Origin: Planctomycetota bacterium
GTDB taxonomy: Bacteria > Planctomycetota > PLA2 > JAEUHO01
Direction: 5' to 3'
Length of the DNA stretch: 64,000 nt
Assembly (NCBI GenBank): GCA_029259775.1
Contig: JAJDEN010000058.1
Coordinates: forward strand, 248,001 to 312,000
Shown here: one piece after another, positions 41,800 through 50,558 of the stretch
How positions within the stretch are numbered: the stretch's first letter is position 1
Layout: every line of letters starts with the position of its first letter
Made by a program: the position numbers and the translations under genes
Notes under the pieces: model-generated
What the model was told of the DNA's origin: nothing
The model's input: the letters and a program-made list of their open reading frames with translations, nothing else
Databases searched by the model: none

Positions 41800-43184
41800 T
41801 ACGGCAACATCGACTTCAGGTTGCCCAGCTTGTCGGGCAGGTAGGTATCCATGACGAAGTTCAGGTGAAACTTCGCGAAGGCCTGCTGCTCGGCGCGCAC
41901 GCCCATCTTCACCTGCTGCTCCATGGCGTCGCGCCACGGCTTGTGCGAAAGGAAGAAGGGGTCGTTCTTCAGCGCCGCCTTCGCACGGCGGACGTCCACA
42001 TCCTTCAGGGGGTGCGTCGGCAGCTTGTAGTCGATGATGTCCTGCGGCGTCACACCCAGGAGCCGCGCGCTCGGCACGCAGTAGAAGCGGTTGATGTGCG
42101 CCGCGTTGCCCGAGCCGACCTTCAGCGTGCGGTAGATGTTGGCGAAGCCGTACGGATCGCAGTCGGTAAACACATACACCGGTAGCCCGTGTTCGTCGGC
42201 TAGTCGTCGCAGGAAGCGTCGCGTCGCGCGCGAGGGCACGCCGCCGAGGCTCACGATGATGCTCTCGGACTTGCGCCACCAGCGGTGATGCGCGAGACGC
42301 TGGTACATGCCGCCGGTCTCGACGGCGAGGATGAACTTCGCGTCGGTCTCGAAGCGCAGCCCCTCGACGAGGCTCGGCACCGTATAGGAACCGGAGCCGA
42401 GGCTGCGGCAGTCGATGCGTACGTCGCGACCCGTCTCCGGGTCGCGGTCGATGACCGTCAATAGGCCCGCGACGGTGCCGCCGTGTTCCTCCGGCACGAA
42501 CCGCAGCTGCTCGCGCGAGACGCCGTGAATCGAGAACATCGCCTCGACGTCGTCCATGACGCCGTCCGACTCGGGCTGGTCCTTGAAGCGCGCCTGCCCC
42601 CAGTTGATCGACTGGTAGTAGACCTCACGCTTGCTGGCGAGGTCATCGATCCCGATCATCTCCTTGGAGAGCGCCATGAACTTGAGCGTCTGGGCGAACG
42701 TGCGCACGGTGTTGTAGGTCAGGCTGCGCACGACGCGCTTGCGCCCAATCTCGAGGTAACCCTTCGTCTTGTGCAGGGAGACGTTGCTCAGGCTGCGCTG
42801 GGGGGTCTTGATCTCCGGTCGCTTGCCCTTGAGCGCTTCGCGATGGATGCGGCGGGCCTCGCCCTCGAGCGCCTTCACCGTCTGCTGCGCGCTGGCTGCT
42901 TCGTCCGGGCTCCAGTGCTGGACGCGTTTCGAGCGCTTGGCCTTGGCCGCGGCCTTCTTCCGGGCTGCCTTCTTCTTGGAGGCCCGCTTCTTGGAGGCCT
43001 TCTTCTTGGCCACCCTGCTCCTGGAAGGCTTCTTCTTGCCCACCTTCTTCTTGGAGGCCTTCTTGCGCGCCACGTTCTTTCGCCGGGCGGGGGCCTTCGG
43101 CTTCTTCCTCGAGCCGGCCTTCGCCCGCTTGCGTGAGGCCTTCTTCTTGGCGCCACTGCGCTTGCTCTTGCGGCGGGCGGCCAT
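41799..43184 (-). CDS. top6A: DNA topoisomerase VI subunit A with an H1-like N-terminal tail
   Basis: The DNA-cleaving subunit of a type IIB topoisomerase, 461 residues. Residues 1-88 are almost only Lys, Arg, Ala and Ser (many KKASKK-type repeats), like a histone H1 tail, and precede the enzyme proper. The winged-helix domain has KREVYY (185-190), which carries the nucleophilic tyrosine, followed by FKDQPESD. The Toprim metal site is formed by Glu289 (AVETGGMYQR) and Asp341/Asp343 (FTDCDPYGFANIYRTLKVGS). The family relaxes and decatenates DNA with ATP via subunit B. The ATG shares one base with the top6B stop (TGATG), so the two are translated together. Confidence 0.9.
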   Translation of the reverse strand: MAARRKSKRSGAKKKASRKRAKAGSRKKPKAPARRKNVARKKASKKKVGKKKPSRSRVAKKKASKKRASKKKAARKKAAAKAKRSKRVQHWSPDEAASAQQTVKALEGEARRIHREALKGKRPEIKTPQRSLSNVSLHKTKGYLEIGRKRVVRSLTYNTVRTFAQTLKFMALSKEMIGIDDLASKREVYYQSINWGQARFKDQPESDGVMDDVEAMFSIHGVSREQLRFVPEEHGGTVAGLLTVIDRDPETGRDVRIDCRSLGSGSYTVPSLVEGLRFETDAKFILAVETGGMYQRLAHHRWWRKSESIIVSLGGVPSRATRRFLRRLADEHGLPVYVFTDCDPYGFANIYRTLKVGSGNAAHINRFYCVPSARLLGVTPQDIIDYKLPTHPLKDVDVRRAKAALKNDPFFLSHKPWRDAMEQQVKMGVRAEQQAFAKFHLNFVMDTYLPDKLGNLKSMLP

Positions 43185-44941
43185 CAGGACGTCCTGCTCT
43201 TGCGCAGCGTCTCGCCGAGCACCTTGGATACGCGTCCGGCTTGGCTGTCGCTCAGGTGCAGCAGGTCCTTGAGGGCCTCGGCGATGGGCGGGAGGTACGT
43301 GGTGATGTAGTCGGTCTTCCGCCCCGCTTCGGCCAGACGCTTGCGCTTGCGGAGGAAGAGGCCGAGCCGACGGCCGCACTCCTGCAGCGCCAAGCGGATC
43401 TCCTTGTGGATCTCGTCGTAGGCCGCCACGGCTTCTTTCGACTCGCTCGTGAAGGGGACCCAGACGCTGGCGATGTGCACCAGGATGGCCAGGGGGCCCA
43501 CCGGCAGCCCGCCGCGCGGCTGGGCGAGATCGTACGAACGCCACGAGATCGAGCTGGCGGCCTTGGTCATCGCGCAGGCCCCCTGCTGGTAGAGCAGCGG
43601 GACGCGGTTGGCGAAGCGATAGAGGCGGGCCGAGGCGTCCGCGCCGAGCCCACCGCCGTAGGCCAGCGCGACCTCGATCTGGAACGGATTGCCGCGGTAG
43701 ACCGCGGGCGATCGCGTGACCGACGTGTAGAAATCCGCTTCGACCTCCTTGCGCAGGCCCGCTTCGAGCGTCTCGTCACCGATGGGGGCGAGACAGTCGG
43801 TCGGCGGGGCCATGACCCGCACCGTGTTCATCGCGGTATACAGCCGCTCGGCCTCGTCGCGCGTCACGCGCTTGGGCCCCTTGGCGCCGTTGATCTCCGC
43901 CTCGTCGACCATCGCGCCGGCGACCTTCGAGCTCACACGGCTGAACTCCGACTGGAGGAACGACGTGACGCGGCGAGAGCCCGACGTGCTGAGCATCTTG
44001 ATGAGCGTGCCCAACTCGATGCCGTAGGGGTGCGGCTGGATCTCGCGCGGCTGCTCCGGCAGGTCCTTCACCGCGCGCGTGAAGGTGTGCTTCTCGGTCC
44101 CACCCGGGGCCACGAACGTGATCTGCGCGTGCGGGTTGGCGAGGGCCGTCTGGTGCAGGTACTCGAACACCCCGCGCGGCCCCTTGGCGTAGCGGCCTTC
44201 CAGCTCGAGCTCGATGCGGGTGCCTGTCGGGTGCGCGAACTCCCTGGTCTCGGACTCCCGCAGCACCTTCGGGTTGTTCTTCTGCGTGTCGATGACGATG
44301 TCGAGCCGCAGGGCGGGCTTGCGCCGGCTCGCGCGCGTCGTCACGCGGACCGGCTTCCCGGTCGTCAGCTGGCCGTAGAGGCCGGCGGCGGAGATGCCGA
44401 TGCCCTGTTGGCCGCGGCTCATCCGCAGGCGGTGGAACTTCGACCCGTAGAGCAGCTTGCCGAAGATCTTCGTGACCTGGGCCCTGACGATGCCCGGGCC
44501 GTTGTCCTGCACGATCACGCGGTAGCGATCCGCTGTCCCGGCCGGGCCGCCGCGCGCCTTGCGCGCCTTGCGCTTCGTTTCCTCGGCGGCCTGGCCGCCC
44601 CGGGCGCCGGAGCCGGCCTTGACCTGCTCGATCACGACATCGATGTCGGGCAGGATGCCACCCTCTTCGCAGGCATCGAGCGCATTGTCGACGGCTTCGC
44701 GCACCGCGGTGAGCAGGGCCTTGCTCGGGTTGTCGTAGCCCAGCAGATGCCGGTTCTTGGCGAAGAACTCGGCGACGGAGATCTCGCGCTGGGACTTCGC
44801 CATCTCCTGGGCGGACAGGCCCCGCCTTGCGCGCTTGCGCGCCGTCCCCTTCTTCGCGCCCGCCTTCTTGCGGCCTGCCTTCTTGGGGCCAGCCCTCTTG
44901 GAGCCAACACGAGCCTTCGCCTTCTTCTTCCGAGCCGCCAT
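43184..44941 (-). CDS. top6B: DNA topoisomerase VI subunit B with a basic N-terminal tail
   Basis: The ATPase subunit, 585 residues. A Lys/Arg/Ala-rich tail (1-42) precedes a GHKL ATPase domain. The N box is REAVDNALDACEEGG (Glu82, Asn86), followed by VQDNGPGI (146-151) and the lid GQQGIGISAAGLYGQLT. A further basic insert (about 108-138) splits the N box from the DNGPG motif. The transducer domain follows, with the switch-lysine region not pinned down here. Together with subunit A this is a complete archaeal-type enzyme in a bacterium. The ATG at 44941 is supported by a TACGCT box ending 7 nt upstream. Confidence 0.92.
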   Translation of the reverse strand: MAARKKKAKARVGSKRAGPKKAGRKKAGAKKGTARKRARRGLSAQEMAKSQREISVAEFFAKNRHLLGYDNPSKALLTAVREAVDNALDACEEGGILPDIDVVIEQVKAGSGARGGQAAEETKRKARKARGGPAGTADRYRVIVQDNGPGIVRAQVTKIFGKLLYGSKFHRLRMSRGQQGIGISAAGLYGQLTTGKPVRVTTRASRRKPALRLDIVIDTQKNNPKVLRESETREFAHPTGTRIELELEGRYAKGPRGVFEYLHQTALANPHAQITFVAPGGTEKHTFTRAVKDLPEQPREIQPHPYGIELGTLIKMLSTSGSRRVTSFLQSEFSRVSSKVAGAMVDEAEINGAKGPKRVTRDEAERLYTAMNTVRVMAPPTDCLAPIGDETLEAGLRKEVEADFYTSVTRSPAVYRGNPFQIEVALAYGGGLGADASARLYRFANRVPLLYQQGACAMTKAASSISWRSYDLAQPRGGLPVGPLAILVHIASVWVPFTSESKEAVAAYDEIHKEIRLALQECGRRLGLFLRKRKRLAEAGRKTDYITTYLPPIAEALKDLLHLSDSQAGRVSKVLGETLRKSRTS

Positions 44942-44948
44942 GGGGGGG

Positions 44949-44954
44949 AGCGTA
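44949..44954 (-). promoter_or_regulatory. TACGCT -10 box of the top6B-top6A operon
   Basis: Read on the minus strand, TACGCT ends 7 nt before the ATG at 44941. Between them is a CTCCCCCC run with no Shine-Dalgarno. Confidence 0.5.
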
Positions 44955-44980
44955 CTCCTCACGTGGGACGGCGCCGGCGG

Positions 44981-46075
44981 CTACTCCTCTTCTTCGATCG
45001 TCTCCAGGGGGTCGGTCCGCTCCTGGCAGAGAAGGTGGCGGAAGCCCTCGATGGCGCCGTTGGGGTCGTTGCCCGGGACACGCTGGACGACGAAGAGCTC
45101 CTCGCGGCGTGACTGTTCACGCTGGGCCGCGATGCGGATGCCGAAGAAGTGCGAGCGGACGTCGAAGTCCTCCGCGGGGATGACCTTGTTGCGCAGCAGC
45201 AGGCCCTGGTTCACACCCTCGACTTCCATGATCTGGTTGGGGTCGCTGAAGGGGTTGCCGCCGCCCGTGTTCTCGTCGTCCGAGGAGGACGACGACGAGG
45301 TGTCCTCGTCTTCGCCGCCGCCCTCACGGCGTTCGATGATGCGATCGGCAATGTCTTCGTCGGCATTGAACATCGCCTGCAGGACGACCTTGTCGGCGGT
45401 GTTGAGGTTGACCTTGCCGGTGCCGTACACCGTCACGTACCGGTGCAGGCCGGCCGCGACGTTGTCGCCTTCGCGAATGTCCTCGAGCAGGTTGTGCTTC
45501 TCGAAGAGGTCGCTGACGAAGTGCAGCTCCTCGAGCACGAGCATCGCGCGCTCGTCCTGGGTCTTCGGCTTGGGGATCGAGCCGCGGCTCGTCTGGCCGC
45601 TCACCCATCGTGACATCGCCTCGGCCACTTCGTCCGCGTACGAGGAGGCGTCGAACTTCGTGTCGCGGCGGAAGTTCTTCACCAGCGCGACGAAGCGCGC
45701 CTTCCACACCGCCTTGCGGTCGGCCGAGGCCTCGGCCAGCATGTGGATGTTGAACTTGCCCTGCTCGTCCCGGATGAACGTGCTGAGGTTCACACCCGAG
45801 TCCTCGTCGGTGCGCTGCAGCAGGTCGTCGTCGTTCCAAGCGTCGTCGTAGCTGTCCGTCTCGTTCCCGGTGCCGTCGAACTCCAGGCGCGCCAGGACGA
45901 TCTGGTACTGGCTCTCGATCGAGTTGTCGATGGCGAGCTGGTCCGTCACATTGTTTGCCGTGATCGACTCGATGCTGATCTGGTAGGCGAACTCGGCAGC
46001 GAACGGGATGATGATCGCGCCGAGCATCATCACGACCATCAGGGCGATTCCGGACTGGGGCTGGCGGCGGCTCAT
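44981..46075 (-). CDS. gspK: Type II secretion system minor pseudopilin GspK
   Basis: A 364-residue pseudopilin-like protein. The N-terminus has a short basic leader, then SGIALMVVMMLGAIIIPFAAEFAYQ, the hydrophobic pilin-type helix cut by prepilin peptidase after Gly. The globular part matches GspK: QGKFNIHMLAE, a helix-hairpin-like central region with GKVNLNTADKVVLQAMF, and late segments on membrane-distal folds. A Ser/Asp/Glu-rich insert (DTSSSSSSDDEN) near residues 250-265 is unusual. GspK caps the pseudopilus tip in studied systems. No other gsp gene is present in the window. Confidence 0.85.
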   Translation of the reverse strand: MSRRQPQSGIALMVVMMLGAIIIPFAAEFAYQISIESITANNVTDQLAIDNSIESQYQIVLARLEFDGTGNETDSYDDAWNDDDLLQRTDEDSGVNLSTFIRDEQGKFNIHMLAEASADRKAVWKARFVALVKNFRRDTKFDASSYADEVAEAMSRWVSGQTSRGSIPKPKTQDERAMLVLEELHFVSDLFEKHNLLEDIREGDNVAAGLHRYVTVYGTGKVNLNTADKVVLQAMFNADEDIADRIIERREGGGEDEDTSSSSSSDDENTGGGNPFSDPNQIMEVEGVNQGLLLRNKVIPAEDFDVRSHFFGIRIAAQREQSRREELFVVQRVPGNDPNGAIEGFRHLLCQERTDPLETIEEEE

Positions 46076-46084
46076 GTCCCTGAG

Positions 46085-46090
46085 ACGGTA
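46085..46090 (-). promoter_or_regulatory. TACCGT -10 box of gspK
   Basis: Read on the minus strand, TACCGT ends 9 nt before the ATG at 46075. Confidence 0.4.
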
Positions 46091-46156
46091 CCCGAGGCCG
46101 GCGCCTTGCGGAGAATCCGGCCTCCAGAAATGGGGCCCGGGGGGACGACCCGCGAC

Positions 46157-47596
46157 TCAGGAGCCCGGATCGACGACGCGCACCCTGTCCTTGCCGCCGG
46201 GCGGCTTGCGGTAGAGCAGCACGATCTCGTCCTTGCCGTCTCCGTCCGTGTCGGCGACGTAGCCGTCGATGTCAGGCGAAGCGCCCTGCGGCGGGATCTT
46301 GAGCGTGTGGCTCTCGTCGTCGCCTGCCCACACGCCGTCCTTCGTGCCGCGGCGGATCGTGAGGGTGTCGGGCGCCGTGCGGATCGCAAGGTCGCAGCGC
46401 CCGTCGCCATCGAAGTCGCCGTTCACGAGGATCGTGAACGAGCGGATCACCTCGACGTTCCCAGCGTAGTTGAACTGCACTTTGACGCCGATCTGCGACT
46501 TGATGACGGCGTCGGGCTCGGCATCGAAGAACGTCGTCCCATCGCGCTTCCAGCGGTTGAGGAAGGCCCGTGTCTCCGCCGTCACGCGGCCGGAGGTGAG
46601 GGCGCCTAGCATGTTCGCGGCATTGACCTGCATGCTCGTCACGATCAGGTCCTTCAGGCCGTCGCCGTCGAGATCGACGAGCTCCGGCGGCAGCTGGAAG
46701 CCCGAGAGCGAGAGTGTCCCGACGGCGGGCTTGTGCGACGGGCCTGTCTTTGAGTCCTTTGCCGCGGGCCTCGTGCGGAAGAAGCCGTAGCGCGCCTCGC
46801 GGTTGGTCCCGATGCGGTGCATGAGGTCCGGGCGGTCGTCGCCGTCGAGATCGACGAGCGTCTGGTCGAAGTCGCCGCCTCCGGCCGCAGACAGGAAGGC
46901 GAGGTCGTACGTCACGCGTTGGCCCGCGGACTGGCTCACCAGCGTGCGGCCATCGAGCGCCCACAGAGCCGCGTCCTTCGCGCCAGCCGGCGCACCGACG
47001 CCGACGAAGATGCTCGGCAGGGCGTCGACGACGGTACACGTGTCCTCGAGGAACGGTCCCCGGCTGCTGACGTGGCGATGCGGCGCCAGGGCCAGTTGGA
47101 TGGGGCCGCCCGCCCCGTCGGGTTCGTACTCCCAGCCGCCGTCGTGGGGCAGGAGCCACGCGGCGCGCGGTCGCGCGCGCACGAGGTCCGCGAAAACGGC
47201 GCCCTCGGCGTCGCGCCAGCGCAGTCGCGACTCGTAGCCGGGTTGCCTGATGGGGGCGGCCTCGCCGTCCAGGGCGATCACAGCGACCGCGTCGGTCCCG
47301 ACGGTCAGCACGGCGGGCCGGCGGGTGTGCATCGCGTCGACAAAGCTGACACCCGCAGGCAGCGTCCGCTTCCAGGTGGCGTCGGGAGCGGGCGCGGCGT
47401 TCTTGCGACCGCGCCACACGCTCAGGTCCCGCCCTTCGAGGATCAGCACGTCGTCGGCGCCGTCGGCATCGATGTCGGCAATCAGGAGGCCGTCCACCGT
47501 GTCGACGCCCAGAAGCTCGAGCGTCGTGGGCTCGGCGGCAGCGCCTCCACGGGTCAGCAGCAGGACCGTCAGGATCCAAAGGGCGTAGCGCTTCAA
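46157..47596 (-). CDS. Exported FG-GAP repeat protein 2
   Basis: A 479-residue secreted or surface protein. The TTG at 47596 overlaps the stop of the preceding gene as TTGA and begins a good signal peptide (KRYALWILTVLLLTRGGAAAE), so it is chosen over upstream in-frame codons. The mature part carries several calcium-binding FG-GAP/VCBS-type loops with DxDxDG cores: DIDADGADD, DLDGDDRPD, DLDGDGLKD, DFDGDGRCD and DTDGDGKDE. These build beta-propeller blades. No enzymatic domain is visible. It is paired with the similar upstream gene, probably an old duplication (inference). Confidence 0.82.
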   Translation of the reverse strand: MKRYALWILTVLLLTRGGAAAEPTTLELLGVDTVDGLLIADIDADGADDVLILEGRDLSVWRGRKNAAPAPDATWKRTLPAGVSFVDAMHTRRPAVLTVGTDAVAVIALDGEAAPIRQPGYESRLRWRDAEGAVFADLVRARPRAAWLLPHDGGWEYEPDGAGGPIQLALAPHRHVSSRGPFLEDTCTVVDALPSIFVGVGAPAGAKDAALWALDGRTLVSQSAGQRVTYDLAFLSAAGGGDFDQTLVDLDGDDRPDLMHRIGTNREARYGFFRTRPAAKDSKTGPSHKPAVGTLSLSGFQLPPELVDLDGDGLKDLIVTSMQVNAANMLGALTSGRVTAETRAFLNRWKRDGTTFFDAEPDAVIKSQIGVKVQFNYAGNVEVIRSFTILVNGDFDGDGRCDLAIRTAPDTLTIRRGTKDGVWAGDDESHTLKIPPQGASPDIDGYVADTDGDGKDEIVLLYRKPPGGKDRVRVVDPGS

Positions 47597-49119
47597 CGGC
47601 CACCGCCCTTCGACACGATGAGATAGAGCTTCGTGTCGCTCCAGAGCACGGCGTCGGAGCACTTGTCCCCGTTCAGATCGAGAACCTGCGCACCTGGGGC
47701 GAGGCCTTCCTTCACAGGCACACGCGGCATCAGCGTGCTCTCGAACTCGGCGCCCTTCGCGCCCGGCGTGCCGCCCGTGATGCCGACGCCATCCAGCGTG
47801 CCGAGGTCGAGCAGATCCTTGTGGCCGTCGCCGTCGAAGTCACCTTCGAACCAGCCGGACTGGCCGAAGGCGTTGCTGAGCGCCTGCTGCGAGGCGTACG
47901 GACGCTCGAGCGTGAAGTAGGGCGCGCGCTCGAAGGTCCCGGCCTTCTTGTCGTAGCGGAAGCCCACGAACGTCACTTTCGGGTCCGTGCCCATCAGGCG
48001 CGCGATGAGGTCCATCATGGTGCCGCGGATCGAGTCCCCGACGTAGTCGCGATCGCCGTCCCCGTCGAGGTCGATGAAGGCGGGGTGCAGGACGATCGAC
48101 GGCGTGTCGATGCGAGCCTTGGGCGGCACGAGGGCCTTGGTCGCGGCGTCTTGGAAAGGGCCTGGGTAGTGGAAGAAGATCGTGCGGATCGACGTGAGGT
48201 TGGTGCGGACACCGGTGATCAGCGTGACGAGGAGATCCGCCTTGCCGTCCCCGTCGACGTCTTCGATCTGGATGCGCGGAGTCCTGAGCTCTGTGGCCTT
48301 GCGTCGCGGGTCGACCGTCAGGAAGGGCAGCTCCAGCCGGAAGGAGGGGGCGAGCGGCGTGCCCGTCGTCTGCGGGTCCGTGAGAGACCAGCCCAGCAGC
48401 GTCGCATCGCGCAGCGCGATGAGCTCGCGCGATCCGTCGCCATCGAGGTCGGCGGGGAAGAGGTTCGGCACATAGGCGTGGCGGGCGAGCAGGTGCTCGC
48501 GATCGGATACGGCCGTGTTTCGGGGCGTCAGCGTGAGCGTGCGGTCGGCGGCCGGCGTGCCGCCATGGACGCGGATCGCGCCGTCTCCGGCGGCCAGCGG
48601 ATACCAGCACTCGTCGATGCCGTCGCCGTCGAGGTCCGCGACGCCGTCCCAGAAGACGAGCTCGCGTCCCGGGCTGCGCGCGAAGAGCGCCGGCAGCTGG
48701 TGCCGCTTCGTGTTCTCGGCGGGCGTGCCCTTGGCTGTCAGGTCGCGGGCGCCTCGCGGGCCGAGGAAGCGAATGCGTGCTCCGCCTTTCGGACCGAAGC
48801 GCCCGACGGTCACCGCGCCGGCGTCCGCGCTCTGTCCGCCGCACGGGATGCGCGTCACGTGGTCGGGCGGGTAGTAGCTGCGCGGGACCGGTTGCGCCGG
48901 GGTTCTCAGCACGAGCAGCTCTTGGGCGCCGGAGGCTTGCTTCAGCAGGACGACCAAGTCCGGCCGGCCGTCGGCGTCCACGTCGAGCACGCGCGTCGCC
49001 TGGACGCGGCCTCCCGGATCGAAGAGGAAGGTGCCTCGGTCGGCGGCCGCGGCCAGGTCCGCCAACCCGATTCCACCCAGCAGGGCGAGGACGACGGCGA
49101 GAGGCAGGGGGCGGCGCAT
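47593..49119 (-). CDS. Exported FG-GAP repeat protein 1
   Basis: A 508-residue exported protein with a signal peptide (residues 1-25, ending LADLAAAA). At least seven DxDxDG-type loops are spaced along the mature chain (DVDADGRPD, DLDGDGIDE, DLDGDGSRE, DVDGDGKAD, DLDGDGDRD, DFDGDGHKD and the last DLNGDKCSD). They predict a calcium-binding beta-propeller like the integrin alpha head. No catalytic residues are evident. The ATG is supported by a TAGGAT box ending 7 nt upstream; a longer open frame upstream is not coding. It is cotranscribed with the second FG-GAP gene. Confidence 0.85.
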   Translation of the reverse strand: MRRPLPLAVVLALLGGIGLADLAAAADRGTFLFDPGGRVQATRVLDVDADGRPDLVVLLKQASGAQELLVLRTPAQPVPRSYYPPDHVTRIPCGGQSADAGAVTVGRFGPKGGARIRFLGPRGARDLTAKGTPAENTKRHQLPALFARSPGRELVFWDGVADLDGDGIDECWYPLAAGDGAIRVHGGTPAADRTLTLTPRNTAVSDREHLLARHAYVPNLFPADLDGDGSRELIALRDATLLGWSLTDPQTTGTPLAPSFRLELPFLTVDPRRKATELRTPRIQIEDVDGDGKADLLVTLITGVRTNLTSIRTIFFHYPGPFQDAATKALVPPKARIDTPSIVLHPAFIDLDGDGDRDYVGDSIRGTMMDLIARLMGTDPKVTFVGFRYDKKAGTFERAPYFTLERPYASQQALSNAFGQSGWFEGDFDGDGHKDLLDLGTLDGVGITGGTPGAKGAEFESTLMPRVPVKEGLAPGAQVLDLNGDKCSDAVLWSDTKLYLIVSKGGGR

Positions 49120-49126
49120 GGAAGAG

Positions 49127-49132
49127 ATCCTA
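49127..49132 (-). promoter_or_regulatory. TAGGAT -10 box of the FG-GAP operon
   Basis: Read on the minus strand, TAGGAT ends 7 nt before the ATG at 49119. Confidence 0.5.
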
Positions 49133-49242
49133 CGGAGGAGGGACGGCCGCCGCAGGGGGGAACCTCGCGGTCGGGTACGATGTGCGCCGCCGCGGGTTCC
49201 TTTCGAGAAGCGGCATCGAGACGCGGTAGCGAGGAGGTGGGC

Positions 49243-50058
49243 ATGGGTCGCTTTGCACGTAGCTGGGATCTCACGAAGAAGTCCTGGCGTGTCCTGATGC
49301 AGGACAAGGAACTGATGATCCTGCCGGTTCTCTCGGGGATCGGCCTCGTTCTCATCCTCGCGAGCTTCGCGGTCCCCGTCTTCCTGAACGGCCCGGAATG
49401 GGCCGAGGCGTTGCCCGAGTGGGTCAAGTTCGTGGCCGGGTTCGCGTTCTACGTGATCACGTACACGCTCACGTTCTTCTTCCAGGCGGCCATCATCGCC
49501 GGGGCGAGCGAGCGCATGGCGGGGGGCGACCCGACGCTGGGCTCCGCGCTCGGCGCGGCGATGAAGCGCCTCCCCTCCCTGCTGATGTGGGGGGTCGTCG
49601 CGGCCACGGTCGGCATGATCATCCGCGCCATCCAGGACCGCAGTGAATTCGTCGGCAAGCTGGTGATGTCCGTCGTCGGCTTCGCCTGGACGCTGGCGAC
49701 GTTCTTCATGGTGCCGGTGCTCGTGATGGAGGAAAAGTCCATCGGCCAGTCGTTCAAGACCTCGGTCGGCATCTTCAAGAAGACCTGGGGCGAGACGGTG
49801 ATCGGCGCCGGTGGCCTGGGGCTTGCCGGTTTCCTGCTCAGCATTCCGGTGATCCTGCTGGCGGTGTTCCTCGTCAGCTCGGGCATGGTCTGGCTCGGCA
49901 TCGCGGTGGGCGTGCTCGGCCTGGGCACCGTCTCCGTCATCTTCAGCGCCTTGCAGGGCGTGTACGTCGCGGCGGTCTACCGCTACGCGACGACGGAGCA
50001 GTCGCCGGCTGGCTTCGACAGCGACGCCCTCCGCAACGCATTCAAGCCAAAGAAGTAG
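49243..50058 (+). CDS. Multipass membrane protein (DUF6159-like)
   Basis: A 271-residue inner-membrane protein with a GAGGAGG ribosome binding site. Short cytoplasmic start FARSWDLTKKSWRVLMQDKELMILP is followed by about six long hydrophobic helices. The spacing and the SWDLTKKSW-type opening resemble the DUF6159 family of unknown function. No catalytic or transport motif is visible. A TACGAT hexamer lies about 55 nt upstream. It is convergent with the selenoprotein gene across a repeat-rich gap. Confidence 0.72.
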   Translation: MGRFARSWDLTKKSWRVLMQDKELMILPVLSGIGLVLILASFAVPVFLNGPEWAEALPEWVKFVAGFAFYVITYTLTFFFQAAIIAGASERMAGGDPTLGSALGAAMKRLPSLLMWGVVAATVGMIIRAIQDRSEFVGKLVMSVVGFAWTLATFFMVPVLVMEEKSIGQSFKTSVGIFKKTWGETVIGAGGLGLAGFLLSIPVILLAVFLVSSGMVWLGIAVGVLGLGTVSVIFSALQGVYVAAVYRYATTEQSPAGFDSDALRNAFKPKK

Positions 50059-50102
50059 GGGCGTTCGTCCGGAGCCTCGCGATCTCATCCCATACGGCGA
50101 TG

Positions 50103-50128
50103 TAGGGGCGACCCTTGTGGTCGCCCTA
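50103..50128. repeat. Palindromic TAGGGGCGACC repeat, copy 3
   Basis: TAGGGGCGACC (50103-50113), loop CTTGT, then GGTCGCCCTA (50119-50128). It belongs to the same family as the copies at 269 and 2960. Confidence 0.7.
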
Positions 50129-50222
50129 GCGCTTGCGGATCTCCATCGGGACCTACCAGGTAGGGGCGGGTCTTGTGCCCGCCCTCTTCGGTGGCGCCGC
50201 GAGTGCGCGCAAGAGGGCGACC
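50129..50222. repeat. 94-bp direct repeat, copy A
   Basis: It starts GCGCTTGCGG and ends AGAGGGCGACC. It differs from copy B (50304-50397) at a single base (T for C in the CGGAT/CGGAC context) and includes an internal TAGGGGCGGG...CCCGCCC palindrome. Confidence 0.85.
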
Positions 50223-50231
50223 GTAAGTGAC

Positions 50232-50256
50232 CCGATCGGACCCAGGGTCCGATCGG
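50232..50256. repeat. 12-bp hairpin between the direct repeats
   Basis: CCGATCGGACCC-A-GGGTCCGATCGG, a perfect inverted repeat lying in the 81-bp spacer between the 94-bp repeats. Confidence 0.7.
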
Positions 50257-50303
50257 TACGGATCGGCACGTTGCCCGTAGGGGCGGGGCTTGTCCCCGCC
50301 CGA

Positions 50304-50397
50304 GCGCTTGCGGACCTCCATCGGGACCTACCAGGTAGGGGCGGGTCTTGTGCCCGCCCTCTTCGGTGGCGCCGCGAGTGCGCGCAAGAGGGCGACC
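50304..50397. repeat. 94-bp direct repeat, copy B
   Basis: Nearly identical to copy A, 175 bp downstream. After it the sequence diverges (CGACCACAAAGG instead of CGACCGTAAGTG). Confidence 0.85.
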
Positions 50398-50472
50398 ACA
50401 AAGGTCGCCCCTACGCGTAAGGGCACGTGACAGAGACCGCGTCCCGGGCGACCACACGGGTCGCCCCTACCC

Positions 50473-50497
50473 GGTGCGCCTGCGCCGCAGGCGCACC
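50473..50497. repeat. 11-bp hairpin, trinucleotide loop (GCC)
   Basis: GGTGCGCCTGC-GCC-GCAGGCGCACC. It has the same build as the hairpins at 41728 and 41775. Confidence 0.7.
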
Positions 50498-50558
50498 TGC
50501 GCGCGCAGGATGCCCGATGCCTTGAACTCGCCAAACAACGCTACGAAGTCGTCGGGAC

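Larger units (their letters stand above)
50059..50558. other. Repeat-rich tail-to-tail gap
   Basis: 500 bases without a gene, between convergent genes. They contain a partial palindrome (50103-50128), a near-identical 94-bp direct repeat (50129-50222 and 50304-50397), a 12-bp hairpin (50232-50256), further GGGCGACC-type palindromes (about 50391-50413 and 50447-50470) and an 11-bp hairpin (50473-50497). Confidence 0.75.

Noticed and set aside
50096..50500. CRISPR array
   Set aside because: There are only two long direct repeats (94 bp) with one 81-bp spacer that is itself palindromic, and no cas gene is nearby.
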